Positions 1 to 8,698 of a DNA stretch of 64,000 nucleotides are shown piece by piece; within the stretch, counting starts at the first letter, position 1, and every line of letters begins with the position of its first letter. Under the pieces are notes generated by a model. That model had not been told where the DNA came from, searched no databases, and worked only from the letters and a program-made list of their open reading frames with translations. The position numbers and the translations under genes were made by a program. The DNA comes from Verrucomicrobiota bacterium (lineage in GTDB: Bacteria; Verrucomicrobiota; Kiritimatiellia; CAIQIC01; JAGNIJ01). The stretch is from the NCBI GenBank assembly GCA_022710725.1, contig JAKLGK010000006.1:124001-188000 (forward strand), read 5' to 3'.

Positions 1-1666
1 CGCACAGGATCTCGCCGCTGGCCGTGTCCACGACGCGGCTGAACAGGGTCAGGCTGCCGCCCTGCGGGATCAGCAGCGTTATCGCCAGCAGTTCGGCCGG
101 CATCAGCTTGCCGACGCGCAGCGCGGCGCGCGGGTCCGCCAGGTCGGATGCGCTCAACCGCTGCTCCTCGATCAGCGCGTCCCAGCCCTCGGCCCGCTCG
201 AGCACGCGAAACCGCGGCGGGTACAGGAGCAGCTCGTGCTCCATCATCCGGCCGACCCGCTCGGCCCGGTCGTCCACCACGGGTTCCGCCCCCAGGGCCG
301 TGCTGACGGGGGACACGCCCAGCCGGAGCCGGTACTCCTCGTCCAGGTACTCGGGGGACTGGCTCACCACGACGCACTCCTCCCGCGTGGTCCGGCCGGC
401 GCGGTCGGTGACGACGACGTCGTACGTATTGGTCCCCGGGGCCAGGCTGCAACGGCGGGCAAAGTGGAATTGCTCGCAGCCCCGCGAGGCGTCGGGCAAC
501 TGGTCCTCGCCGTTGATGGTCACCGACTTCAGGCCGCCGCGGTCCGTGGTCGTGACCTCGATCAGGAACTCGCTGTTGAACACCCGCGTGCGCAGCGGGG
601 TATGCAGGCGCAAGCCGGGCGGCAGGCGATCGCCCTCGTCCGGGGCCGCGGCGGCCGGCGTGTCCGGCCGGCCCTCCGGCTGCCGGGCCGCGTACCGCGG
701 GGCGCGCGCCTGCGCCAGCGGGGAGAGGGTCTCCGCGCTGAACAGGCGGATCAGCGAATTGCCCGCGAAGTCCTCGATCTGGACCGGCAGGGGCGACGAC
801 AGGGGCGCGACGAATTCGAAGTCCTGCTGCGTCCCCCCATCGGTCGTCACCGGTTTCCCGTCCACGGTGATGCGGGCCACGCCGAAGCGGTCCGAGCCCC
901 GCGCCCGCACCGCCCACCCGTCCGCCCGGCGTTCCGCGCCGAGGACGGCGAGCGCCGGCGGCTGCCAATCGGCGTTGACCGTCCACTCGGCGCGGGCCTC
1001 CCGGCCCGCCAGGTCGCGGGCGGACAACCGGATGACATTGGCCCCCTCCGCCAGGTCCACCGCCTGCTCGACCGGCAGGACGGGGACCGCGAGTTCGTTG
1101 AACAGCGGCTTCCCGTTGAGCGCCACGTCCTGCACATAGCCTTTGCCGGAAACGCGCGCGGAGACGAGCAGCGTCCGGTCCCGGCTCCACGGGGGCGGGG
1201 GCGAGTCCGCCTCGATCCGGGGCGGCGCGCTCACCCGGCCCCGGACCAGTTCGGCGCGCGCCCGGTTCAGGAAATGGCGGGCCCGGCCCGAAGGCTGCTG
1301 CTGCAGCGAGCGCTCCAGGAAGCGGACGGCGTTGCTGGCCTGGCCGAGCTGGAAATAGCAGATGCCGAGCTCGCGGTGGGGAAAGTAGTCGTCGATGAAA
1401 TGGAAGCCGTACGTCCGCGCGCGCCACGTGTCGCGCGGGTAGCCGTACACCGCGCCGCGTTCCAGTCCCAGGCAGATGCGGAACTGCTGCGCGGCGGCCG
1501 CGTAGTCGCCGGCATACGAGAGGGCCGCGCCCCGCGCGTAGAAGTTCCACCAGGTCTTGTGCGGAGGCGGCGCGGAGTTCCCGGCGGGCGGGGTGGGCGC
1601 GCACCCGGCGGCCAGCCCCGCGAGTCCCGCCGCGGCTAGGGACCGGAAGAAGCGCCGGGCATCCAT
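1..1666 (-). CDS. Exported lipoprotein with C-terminal CsgG-like domain (3' end beyond window)
   Basis: The frame is open from an ATG at 1666 to the window edge (555 codons seen), so the C-terminus is missing. The N-terminus MDARRFFR plus a hydrophobic stretch ends in the lipobox LAAGC (Cys22), so it should be an envelope lipoprotein. Residues about 35-125 look like tetratricopeptide-style helices (YAGDYAAAAQQF, LGQASNAVRFLERSL). Next come Ig-like stretches of the type DRFGVARITVDGKPV and DRGGLKSVTINGEDQ. The last visible 120 residues (RFRVLERAEGWDALIEEQRL, then VVDTASGEIL) fit the CsgG/FlgO-like family of secretion or assembly lipoproteins. It lies 9 bases after the anti-sigma candidate and has a GGAG ribosome site, so it is probably the third gene of the sigma-factor operon. 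Family assignment is from pattern only. Confidence 0.75.
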   Translation of the reverse strand, partial: MDARRFFRSLAAAGLAGLAAGCAPTPPAGNSAPPPHKTWWNFYARGAALSYAGDYAAAAQQFRICLGLERGAVYGYPRDTWRARTYGFHFIDDYFPHRELGICYFQLGQASNAVRFLERSLQQQPSGRARHFLNRARAELVRGRVSAPPRIEADSPPPPWSRDRTLLVSARVSGKGYVQDVALNGKPLFNELAVPVLPVEQAVDLAEGANVIRLSARDLAGREARAEWTVNADWQPPALAVLGAERRADGWAVRARGSDRFGVARITVDGKPVTTDGGTQQDFEFVAPLSSPLPVQIEDFAGNSLIRLFSAETLSPLAQARAPRYAARQPEGRPDTPAAAAPDEGDRLPPGLRLHTPLRTRVFNSEFLIEVTTTDRGGLKSVTINGEDQLPDASRGCEQFHFARRCSLAPGTNTYDVVVTDRAGRTTREECVVVSQSPEYLDEEYRLRLGVSPVSTALGAEPVVDDRAERVGRMMEHELLLYPPRFRVLERAEGWDALIEEQRLSASDLADPRAALRVGKLMPAELLAITLLIPQGGSLTLFSRVVDTASGEILC

Positions 1667-1675
1667 GATCCGCTC

Positions 1676-2458
1676 CTACGGTTGGGCAGGGCGGGCCGCG
1701 CGGAGCAGGTCCGAGGCGACCTGCCCGCCGAACTCCGGCAGGTCCCGCGAGAAAGCCTCCGCGTTCTCGAACTGCCGCGTCCAGCGGATCTCCGGGGCCG
1801 GGTCGCCCGGCCGAAAGGCGTCCACCTGGACGGACAACATGCTCTCGGGCAGTTCCTGGATGCGCGTGGCCAGGCGCCATTCCGTGCGTTTCCGCAGCAC
1901 CGAGCGCGACGCCGTGCGGCCGGCCTGCCGCTCGTAATGGGAGGCGATCTCCGCGCGGAGATCAGCGGCCATGGCCCGGAGGGCTTCGACGACCGGGCCG
2001 GTGTCCGCCGGCTTGTCGCCGCGGTACTGGGCGGCCTCCAGCCGGTCCGGTTGCCAGGCCAGGCTCGGCGAGAAATAGTTGCGCGCGCCGAGCAGGACCA
2101 GCGCGCAGGCCGCGAGGGTGGCCGCGGTCTGCAGCGCGCGCCACGGCTGGCGGAGCCAGAGCAGCGCCTCGCCCGGGAATCGCAGCACCCTGGTCGGCGC
2201 GGAAGCGTCAGGCGCGGCGGCGCCCCAGCGTCCTGCCTCGGGCGAAGTCTCCCAGGCGTGCAGCACTTTTTTTACCAGCAGTTCCTCCGGCACCTCCGCC
2301 TGTGAGCCGGTCTCCCGCAGCAGGCGATCCATGTCCTGGATCTGGCGATAGTGCCGCTGCAGGGCCGGGTCGGCCTTCAGCGCCTCCCGCAGCTCGGCGG
2401 CCTGCGGGTCGTTCAGTTGGCCGTGCACCAGAGCCCATAATTTGTCGGTCTCGCTCAT
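1676..2458 (-). CDS. Putative membrane-bound anti-sigma factor
   Basis: This 260-residue protein follows the ECF sigma gene by 14 bases with the ribosome site AAGGAG. Residues 5-48 (LWALVHGQLNDPQAAELREA onward) resemble the short helical N-terminal domain that anti-sigma proteins use to hold their sigma factor. There is no HxxxCxxC zinc motif in it. One membrane helix spans about 108-128 (ALQTAATLAACALVLLGA), and the remaining 130 residues would be periplasmic, charged and of no family I recognise. A sigma gene followed by a single-pass protein is the standard layout for membrane-signalled control of an ECF sigma factor. The role is inferred from this context and the weak N-terminal resemblance. 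Confidence 0.6.
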   Translation of the reverse strand: MSETDKLWALVHGQLNDPQAAELREALKADPALQRHYRQIQDMDRLLRETGSQAEVPEELLVKKVLHAWETSPEAGRWGAAAPDASAPTRVLRFPGEALLWLRQPWRALQTAATLAACALVLLGARNYFSPSLAWQPDRLEAAQYRGDKPADTGPVVEALRAMAADLRAEIASHYERQAGRTASRSVLRKRTEWRLATRIQELPESMLSVQVDAFRPGDPAPEIRWTRQFENAEAFSRDLPEFGGQVASDLLRAARPAQP

Positions 2459-2472
2459 GTCACGGAGCTCCT

Positions 2473-3096
2473 TCACTGGCCACTGTCGTTCGAGACGCGG
2501 AAATCTTCCCCGAAAAACAGGTCGGCGCTGAACATCTTGCGCATTTTCTCGAGACATTTCGCCAGCCGGGAGCCGACGGTATTGATCGAGATGCCCAGTT
2601 CGTCCGCCATCTGCTTGTAGGATTGCTGGGCGAAGTAGAACCGCTGGATGGCGACGCGGCAGAGCTCGTCCACCTGCTCGAGGACGCGCTTCACCTGGCC
2701 GGCGACCTCGGCGTTGATCACGTCGCGGAGCGGATCCTGGGACCGGTCGGCCATGCGGGCGGTCTCCTCCTCCGGCCGCTGCCCGTCCCCGGTGGCCAGC
2801 GGCACCAGGATCTGCCGCGCGCGGATCTGGCGGCGCACCTCGTCGATGCAGCGGTTGATGCAGATGCGCTTGACGTAGTACTCGACGGAGGATTCCTCGT
2901 TGAACGACTCGATGGCCTTGAAAAGGGCCAGGCGGATGCCCTGGGCCATGTCCTCCCTCGTCGGCGGCGAAAACCGCCACTTCGACCAGGAGACCACTGA
3001 GCGGATCAGTTCGTCGTGCTGCGCAAAAAAGTCGTCCCATGCCCGGCGGTCCCCGGATTGCAGCCGGCCGAGCTGTTCTGGGCTGATCTCACTCAT
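2473..3096 (-). CDS. ECF-type RNA polymerase sigma factor
   Basis: The 207-residue protein has a sigma-70 region 2 at about 20-85 (DELIRSVVSWSKWRF, EDMAQGIRLALFKAIESF, YVKRICINRCIDEVRRQ). Region 4 lies at about 130-185, with the helix-turn-helix SYKQMADELGISINTVGSRL. It lacks regions 1 and 3, as ECF factors do. Its length and the YVKRIxINRCxDEVRR signature match a planctomycete/verrucomicrobial style of ECF factor. It heads a three-gene set with the anti-sigma candidate and the CsgG-like lipoprotein, so it may control an envelope response. I saw no clear autoregulatory promoter upstream. Confidence 0.9.
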   Translation of the reverse strand: MSEISPEQLGRLQSGDRRAWDDFFAQHDELIRSVVSWSKWRFSPPTREDMAQGIRLALFKAIESFNEESSVEYYVKRICINRCIDEVRRQIRARQILVPLATGDGQRPEEETARMADRSQDPLRDVINAEVAGQVKRVLEQVDELCRVAIQRFYFAQQSYKQMADELGISINTVGSRLAKCLEKMRKMFSADLFFGEDFRVSNDSGQ

Positions 3097-3191
3097 GCGC
3101 TGTGGCTTGGGTGCTGCCTACCGGTGACACGATAACCTGCCGGATTGCCGGTGTATACAGAAAAGTCCCGGCCCGTCGTTCCAGCGTCCGC

Positions 3192-3237
3192 GGGAAAACG
3201 GAAAGCGGCCCGCCCCGCGCAGGGCGGGACGGGCCGC
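3192..3237 (-). terminator. Intrinsic terminator after the FG-GAP gene
   Basis: On the minus strand, downstream of the gene ending at 3279, there is an 8-bp perfect outer stem (GCGGCCCG with CGGGCCGC, 3205-3237) and a further inner GC stem. It is followed directly by TTTCCGTTTTCCC (3204-3192). A GC hairpin plus T-rich tail is the normal rho-independent form. Confidence 0.65.
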
Positions 3238-3278
3238 GTACTAAGTCTCACCGCGTGGACGCCTATCCGGCGTCGAGT

Positions 3279-4868
3279 TTATTGCAGGGTGTACTGCGCG
3301 TGCAGGATCACGGTGGGGCCCGGGACGCCGGCGGGCAGCGCCCGCGCAGGCCAGACGCGGAACCGGACCGGCATGTTGCCGGCCAGGGCCGAAGACGTGC
3401 CTGCACCGTTGGCCACAAGCGATGGGCCGGCGGAGAAGGAATGTTGGTAGATCGAGGTCATGCCGCGCACGTCCCACAATTGCACCCAGAGCACGCGGTC
3501 GGCGGCCGGCACCCGTGCATCCCAGGTGATTTCGATGTTGAAGAGCACCGCCGTGCCCTGCCGGACGGACCCTGGCGTGTACAAGCTGTAGGTGGCCTCG
3601 CGCACATTCTCGAAGAAGACCTCGTGGTGGTCGAACATCACGACGTCCACCCGGCCGAGATTCCTGTCGTTGTCGCCGTACGCCGCGTCGATGGCTTCGG
3701 ACCCGGCCGCCAGGTTGCCGTCGATGGCGACGTCGTGAATGTAGGACGCGTAGTCGCCGTTCTGCCACGGCAGGTGCTTGTAATAGAGCACGTTCCAGGC
3801 ATTGTAGGCCAGGCCGTAGACGTAGGTTTCGCCCGTGGTCGGATCGTCCCAGGGGTCGGCCAGGGAGCCCACGACGATCTTCGAGCCGCTGACGTCCACC
3901 GAGTCGCCGAAGGCCTGGTAGTCCACGTCGGTCTCGGAGGCGAGGCGCGCCTTCCACTGCCATTGGTTCTGGCTGAACTCGTAGACTCGGGCGGCGCCCC
4001 GGTAGGTGTTCTCGGCGATCGAGCCCACCACGGCCCGCAGGCCGTCCATCGCCACGCTGTGGCCGAATTGCGCGCCCGCGATCACGCCGCGGATTCGTTG
4101 AGCCTGCTGCCACTGGTTGTTGCTCCACTGGTAGGCATAGACGCAGCCCCGCCCGGCTTCCTCCTCGGGCGCGCCGGCGAGGATGCGGGTGCCGCTGATG
4201 GCCACCGAGGTCCCGAACCGGAAACCCGCCTTGGTGACCTTGGCCACCTGGTTCCAGGCGCCGTTGACCTTGCGGTAGAAGTACACCGACGATTCCCCCG
4301 GCGATCCCACGACGGCGAACTCGCCGTCAATGCCGACGGAAGCGCCGAACTTGGAGGTCCGCGGGGCGCCCGCGGCGGGCCGCAGCCGCGCGGTGCGCTG
4401 CCAATTGTTGCCCTCGTAGATGTACACCGCGCCCGCGTAGACGTTCCGGTTGTCCTGCGCGGCCGTGGTCATGCGGACGTTGCCCGGCGCGCCCACGATG
4501 CACTGCGTGCCCTTCAGGTCCACCGCGGCGCCGAAGAACGCCCCGCTCAGCACGTCGTTTGCGGCCGACGACGGCTCCAGCACGCGCAGCGTGTTGGCGA
4601 CTTCTCGCCCGTTGCTGTCCAGCGTGTAGATATGCACCTTGCCGCAGTTCACCGCGCCCCCGAGTTGCACGCCCGGCCGGCCGACGGCCATCCGCGGGCC
4701 GGACATCGCGACGGCGTGCCCGAACAGGTGCGTGTTCTTGTTGTAGTCCGGCGAGATGGAGCCCGCGGCCTCCCAGATCTCTTCGAAGGGCGGAGAAGCG
4801 CCGAGCGCCCCCGTCGCGGTCATGCAGGCCAGCCCGACGCCTGTCAGCACTTTCATCAGCCTTTGCAT
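3279..4868 (-). CDS. Exported FG-GAP/beta-propeller repeat protein
   Basis: Start chosen at the ATG at 4868, which follows AGGAGG by 6 bases and begins with a signal peptide (MQRLMKVLTGVGLACMTATG, cleavage near ALGA). The 529-residue protein is built from about seven FG-GAP-like repeats such as FGHAVAMSG.RMAVGRPG, FGASVGIDGEFAVVGSPG and FGTSVAISGTRILAGAPE. These repeats form integrin-alpha-like beta-propellers. The last 150 residues form a separate beta-rich domain. Such proteins are usually extracellular and of unknown specific role. It is transcribed alone, with its own terminator downstream. A more distal in-frame ATG exists 48 bases upstream but lacks a ribosome site. Confidence 0.8.
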   Translation of the reverse strand: MQRLMKVLTGVGLACMTATGALGASPPFEEIWEAAGSISPDYNKNTHLFGHAVAMSGPRMAVGRPGVQLGGAVNCGKVHIYTLDSNGREVANTLRVLEPSSAANDVLSGAFFGAAVDLKGTQCIVGAPGNVRMTTAAQDNRNVYAGAVYIYEGNNWQRTARLRPAAGAPRTSKFGASVGIDGEFAVVGSPGESSVYFYRKVNGAWNQVAKVTKAGFRFGTSVAISGTRILAGAPEEEAGRGCVYAYQWSNNQWQQAQRIRGVIAGAQFGHSVAMDGLRAVVGSIAENTYRGAARVYEFSQNQWQWKARLASETDVDYQAFGDSVDVSGSKIVVGSLADPWDDPTTGETYVYGLAYNAWNVLYYKHLPWQNGDYASYIHDVAIDGNLAAGSEAIDAAYGDNDRNLGRVDVVMFDHHEVFFENVREATYSLYTPGSVRQGTAVLFNIEITWDARVPAADRVLWVQLWDVRGMTSIYQHSFSAGPSLVANGAGTSSALAGNMPVRFRVWPARALPAGVPGPTVILHAQYTLQ

Positions 4869-4976
4869 CACGAACCTCCTGTTTCCGTCTTTCCGCCTCC
4901 CGCCGGCACCCTTCATCGGTCGGGGTTGGTCAACCGGCGGGCGGTCTTGAGCGTATCAGTCGGCGCGGGGGCGGGA

Positions 4977-5027
4977 TTCTTCCCGGCTTGTTCTTTTTTC
5001 GGCCGAAACTCTCTTGGGCGGGAAGAA
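4977..5027. repeat. 9-bp inverted repeat in the leader of the response-regulator gene
   Basis: TTCTTCCCG at 4977-4985 is matched by its complement CGGGAAGAA at 5019-5027, with CGGCCG between the arms. It could be a structured leader or a binding site upstream of the gene at 5070. There is no other support. Confidence 0.3.
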
Positions 5028-5069
5028 AGGGCCCTTTGCGACGACTACACAGGCAGAGGAGCAAGAGTC

Positions 5070-5453
5070 ATGAATACCGACGGGCGGAGCGAAACGGCGG
5101 CGACGATACTGGTCATTGACGACAATTCCTGCATCCGGGACCTGCTGGCCCGGCTGCTGCGGCGCTACGGGCGGGTCGAGTGCGCGGCTACCGTGGACGA
5201 GGGGCTGCAACTGTTCCGCCGGCTCGGGCCCGGGCTGGTCATCACCGACTACGAGATGCCGGGGCGAAACGGGATCGACGGCATCCGCGCGATGAAGGCC
5301 CTCGCGCCGGGCGTTCATATCGTCATGCTCAGCGGCTCGGCCACGCGCGAATTGACCGACGAGGCCAAGCGGGAAGGCGCCTTCGAATGCCTGGGAAAGC
5401 CGTTCGAGCTGAATGTCCTCCGCGAACTCACCGCCCGCTGCCTGGCGGTCTGA
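5070..5453 (+). CDS. Single-domain response regulator (CheY-like receiver)
   Basis: The 127-residue receiver has the acidic pair D17-D18, the phosphoacceptor D60 (VITDYEMPGRNG), a switch Ser (MLSGSA) and the conserved Lys in LGKPFE. It has no output domain, so it would act through protein contacts or a phosphorelay. The start is the ATG at 5070 after AGAGGAG; the frame is open far upstream, but that part is not protein-like. No kinase is adjacent. The nearest kinases start at 8699 and 13028. Confidence 0.88.
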   Translation: MNTDGRSETAATILVIDDNSCIRDLLARLLRRYGRVECAATVDEGLQLFRRLGPGLVITDYEMPGRNGIDGIRAMKALAPGVHIVMLSGSATRELTDEAKREGAFECLGKPFELNVLRELTARCLAV

Positions 5454-5509
5454 CGCGCCGCCCGCGGGGTTGGACAACCGGCCGCCGATCTGCTAGGTGT
5501 TCCCCCGCC

Positions 5510-5695
5510 ATGAAATTCAAAGTGGATCATGACCTGTGCATCGGGTGCGGCGCATGCGAGCGGACCTGCCCGGCGGTCTTCGCCCTCGTGGACGACAAGT
5601 CCAACGTCCAGCTCGACCCCGTCCCGCCGGAGCACGAGGAGAAGGCCCTGCGCGCCGAGGACGGCTGCCCCGTCGGCGCCATCTCGCACGAGTAA
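5510..5695 (+). CDS. Small monocluster [4Fe-4S] ferredoxin
   Basis: The 61-residue protein has CIGCGACERTCP (Cys10, 13, 16, 20) and a second half with a lone Cys53 in DGCPVGAI. This is the pattern of a single-cluster ferredoxin in which Cys10, 13, 16 and 53 bind the cluster; Cys20 may pair in a disulfide or be free. The acidic middle segment is typical. It is a low-potential electron carrier whose partner is unknown. It lies between a receiver gene and an exported protein with no obvious operon partner. Confidence 0.9.
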   Translation: MKFKVDHDLCIGCGACERTCPAVFALVDDKSNVQLDPVPPEHEEKALRAEDGCPVGAISHE

Positions 5696-5710
5696 TCCGG
5701 CGCGGTCCGC

Positions 5711-7336
5711 ATGAGGAGGGGCCGGATCATCGCGGGAAGCGGGCTGGCCTGGCTAGCGCTGGCCTGGGCCGCGTGCGCATCTACGAACATCGCCTACATC
5801 GGCGGCGATCCGGACCTGTGGAATCTCGCGGAAATTCAGACCGCCCTCGCGGACCTGGCCCCGTCGCCCATCCCCGATCTCAACGCGTTCATCGCCGCGC
5901 TGCACGATTACGCGGACAGCGATAGGTTCGCGTACGGCGGCACCGACGCCGAGCGGCTGGATCGAATCAGCGCCGAGCCCGTCCCGATGATCAACGAGGT
6001 CATCGTCAGCAACACGTTCCGCCTGGTGCAGGCCGGGACCAACACGCTGCTTGAACATTTTCTCCACCTGACCGTGGAAACGTGGTTCCCGTTTCCCGCC
6101 GACCCGGCGAATCCAGAATTCCAGGTGGCCTATTCCGGGGCGCTGGTTTGCCAGGTCATGCCCATTGCCATTACGAATCCCCTGGCGCTTCAGTCCTCGC
6201 CGCCGGCGATCCAGCACGAGGGGCACGACTACAAGCTGTCCACTTTCACATTCAGCCATGCCACCCCCGTCAACGGCCCCGGGCAGCCTGTCTATCCACC
6301 GCCGGTCATCGGCGTTCGGGTGATACTGGAGGACTCCATCCAGGCGCAGTACCTCGGGACCGCCGTGGATCGCGTCTGGCGCGGTTGGCCCGCGACTTGT
6401 TTTCAGGTGATTGGACCGGCGCCTCTGCTGGTGGTCGGTGGGCCCTCCATGCCGTTTGGCCCGCCCGCCGGGTGTTCTGCCAACGATCCCAGGATCAACT
6501 GGAACCCGGCTTTAAGCGTTCACTGGTCATCGGCCGTGGCCACGCCCGGGCAGCCCAATGTCACGCTCTCCGGCCCCTCGAATTCCGTCGGCTTTATGTT
6601 TGCCGCCACAAACGGGATCATCTCCGTGGCCGAGTTGACCAACGTGCTCTACGACGCCGCGAAGCCCTGGACCACGGTGACGCTGGTCGATCCGGACCCG
6701 GACGAGACCTGGCGGATTCGGAACCAGCTGACCGTGAACGAGCGCTTCCCGCTGGTCGCCGATGCGGGCCCGCACGGGCAGGTCTCGCCGCTCCAGACCA
6801 ACGTCCTTTCCGGCGAGGACGCCGCCTTCCTGATCACGCCCGACCTGTACTATACCCTCGACTCGCTCTGGACCAACGGCGGGGCGGCGGGCGCCGACCT
6901 GGGCACCGGCGTGCACGAGTTCGTGTGGAGTAGCGTCCTTTTCACCGGAGCCTTCCACGCGGTCTTCGCCGAGGTGCGCGCCGCGAACTTCGGCACACCG
7001 TACCCGTGGCTGGCGGAACACGGCTTCACGACCGACATGGAGGCCGCGGAACTCCTGACCGGCTCCAACGGAATGCCGGTCTGGCAATCCTACGTGGCCG
7101 GGCTCGACCCTCACGACCCCGACGCGCAATTCGAGATCCGCTCTCTGGCGGGGGAGGGGCTTCTTTTCGATACGGCCACGGGCCGGCTGTACGCGGTGGA
7201 CGGCGAGTCGAACCTGGCGGAACAGGCCTGGGCGGCGAGCCTGACCAACGATATGCCCGGCACCGGCGGCCCGGTGCAGGTCCCCGTCGAGCCGTCGGCG
7301 GGCGGCGTCTACCGGCTCCGCGTCCGCGAGCCCTGA
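5711..7336 (+). CDS. Exported protein of unknown function with a Kiritimatiellota-style C-terminal module
   Basis: The 541-residue protein starts with MRRGRIIAGSG and a hydrophobic segment ending WAAC (a weak lipobox) or ACAST. The body is beta-rich with no recognised enzyme motif. Residues about 420-460 read GTPYPWLAEHGF, then MEAAELL, then GMPVWQSYVAGLDPHDP. This resembles the GTPxxWLxxxG...WQEYxAGTDP module I associate with many large secreted proteins of Kiritimatiellota and related bacteria, where it may be a sorting or anchoring region. That link comes from memory of sequence style rather than a search. Confidence 0.6.
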   Translation: MRRGRIIAGSGLAWLALAWAACASTNIAYIGGDPDLWNLAEIQTALADLAPSPIPDLNAFIAALHDYADSDRFAYGGTDAERLDRISAEPVPMINEVIVSNTFRLVQAGTNTLLEHFLHLTVETWFPFPADPANPEFQVAYSGALVCQVMPIAITNPLALQSSPPAIQHEGHDYKLSTFTFSHATPVNGPGQPVYPPPVIGVRVILEDSIQAQYLGTAVDRVWRGWPATCFQVIGPAPLLVVGGPSMPFGPPAGCSANDPRINWNPALSVHWSSAVATPGQPNVTLSGPSNSVGFMFAATNGIISVAELTNVLYDAAKPWTTVTLVDPDPDETWRIRNQLTVNERFPLVADAGPHGQVSPLQTNVLSGEDAAFLITPDLYYTLDSLWTNGGAAGADLGTGVHEFVWSSVLFTGAFHAVFAEVRAANFGTPYPWLAEHGFTTDMEAAELLTGSNGMPVWQSYVAGLDPHDPDAQFEIRSLAGEGLLFDTATGRLYAVDGESNLAEQAWAASLTNDMPGTGGPVQVPVEPSAGGVYRLRVREP

Positions 7337-7501
7337 TCCGGTCCCGATCACCTTTTCCATTGCTTGGGAATCCCGGGTGCGTCGTCTCGATGCGGCCGGG
7401 CGGAAATCGCTTGCGTCGGGAGGCACCCGCGACGAAACTATAACCAACGGAGGTTGTTACCGTTTGACGAGGCGCGGGATAACCGACGGGAGGGCCGGCG
7501 T

Positions 7502-8593
7502 ATGAAAGGAAGAGGTCTCCTGGTTGTCCTGCTGGCGGCGCTCCTGGGCGGGCCCGAAGCGCGCGCGCAGACGAACGAGCCGGCGGCGGGTCGGGCGCTC
7601 GTGGAGGCGACGCGGAAGGCGAAGGTCCGCCTGTGGGGGCAGGTGAACCGGGCGCTGCTGTACGCGGAGAACGGAAGCTTCTCGGAGTGGTTTCACGTGG
7701 ACAACGACAGCTCGCCGTCGCGCCTGGGCGCGGCGGGAGAGTACACGCCGGACGGCTGGCCGGACTGGACGTTCGGCGGGCAGGTCGAGCTGGGCTTCAA
7801 GTCGGACAATTCCGCGGCCGTGACGTTCGGCGGCGAGGATCCCGAGTTCGAGGTGGACGGCCGCAAGATCGAGGCGTACGCCCGGAGCCCCTCCGCCGGT
7901 TCCCTGGCGCTGGGGCAGGGCGACATGGCGTCGAACGGCTCGGCGGAGGAGGACTTGAGCGGCACCTACGTGATCAGCTACAGCCAGGTGCGGTTTGCCG
8001 CGGCGAGCCTGGTCTTCGGAACCAACGGGCCGGCGATCAAGGAGGTCTTCAACAACTTCGACGGGCTGCACCGCGATGACCGGCTCCGCTACGACACGCC
8101 CGCCTGGCACGGCTGGTCCGCGGCCGCCTCCGCCGCGGGCCAGGATTTCTACGACGCGGCCCTCCGCTTTGCCCGCGACCTCGGCCCATGCCAGGGCGCC
8201 GCGGCGCTCGCGGTCGCACACAAGGGCGCGGACGTGGACCAGTTCAGCGGATCCTGCTCCGTGTGGCTGGATGGCGGGCTGAACGTCACCGCCGCGGCCG
8301 GCGGGCAGGAGGTCGAGGGCGATTACTCCCCGTTCTCCTGGTACGGCAAGATCGGCTGGCGGCTGGACTGGCTGTCGTGCGGCGAGACCTGCCTGGCGGT
8401 GGACTATTCGCGCAACGAGGAAATCTCGCAGGCGGGGGACCGCGCCGAATCCCGCGCCGTGGTGCTGAACCAGCGACTGGAGCCGATCGCCTCGGACCTG
8501 TACGCGTCGGTGCGGACCTTCACGCTCGACCGGCCGGGCGAGGAGTACGAGGACGTGCTGACCGTCATGGCCGGCGTACGCCTGTGCTTCTGA
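7502..8593 (+). CDS. Outer-membrane porin-like beta-barrel protein
   Basis: The 363-residue protein has a clear signal peptide (MKGRGLLVVLLAALLGG, cleavage near ARAQ). The mature part starts with a strand like KVRLWGQVNRALLY and alternates polar and hydrophobic residues in strand-sized blocks. It ends VRLCF, with the terminal Phe typical of outer-membrane barrels. The sequence around WFHVDNDSSPSRLG matches the N-terminal style of general diffusion porins of Gram-negative bacteria. The start is the ATG at 7502 after GGGAGGGCC. It is followed by a kinase with periplasmic solute-binding domains, so it may serve uptake of the sensed compound; that is speculation. Confidence 0.72.
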   Translation: MKGRGLLVVLLAALLGGPEARAQTNEPAAGRALVEATRKAKVRLWGQVNRALLYAENGSFSEWFHVDNDSSPSRLGAAGEYTPDGWPDWTFGGQVELGFKSDNSAAVTFGGEDPEFEVDGRKIEAYARSPSAGSLALGQGDMASNGSAEEDLSGTYVISYSQVRFAAASLVFGTNGPAIKEVFNNFDGLHRDDRLRYDTPAWHGWSAAASAAGQDFYDAALRFARDLGPCQGAAALAVAHKGADVDQFSGSCSVWLDGGLNVTAAAGGQEVEGDYSPFSWYGKIGWRLDWLSCGETCLAVDYSRNEEISQAGDRAESRAVVLNQRLEPIASDLYASVRTFTLDRPGEEYEDVLTVMAGVRLCF

Positions 8594-8628
8594 CGCGGCC
8601 GCGGAGCGGGATGAGGAAGGGGAAAAGC

Positions 8629-8657
8629 TTGCGCGAAGGAAGCGGGAAGCCCATAAT
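8629..8657 (+). promoter_or_regulatory. Candidate sigma-70-type promoter for the signalling cluster
   Basis: TTGCGC at 8629-8634 and CATAAT at 8652-8657 are separated by 17 bases. They lie 42 bases before the kinase ATG at 8699. The same TTGCGC-N17 layout recurs at 53133-53161 on the other strand. Confidence 0.45.
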
Positions 8658-8698
8658 AAACCGCGAAGAGGCGGTCGTTAACCGCCGGGTCTCTCCGA

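Noticed and set aside
3102-5453. A 783-codon plus-strand frame
   Set aside because: Only its last 128 codons (from 5070) are protein-like. The rest is antisense to the FG-GAP gene, which has a signal peptide and ribosome site.
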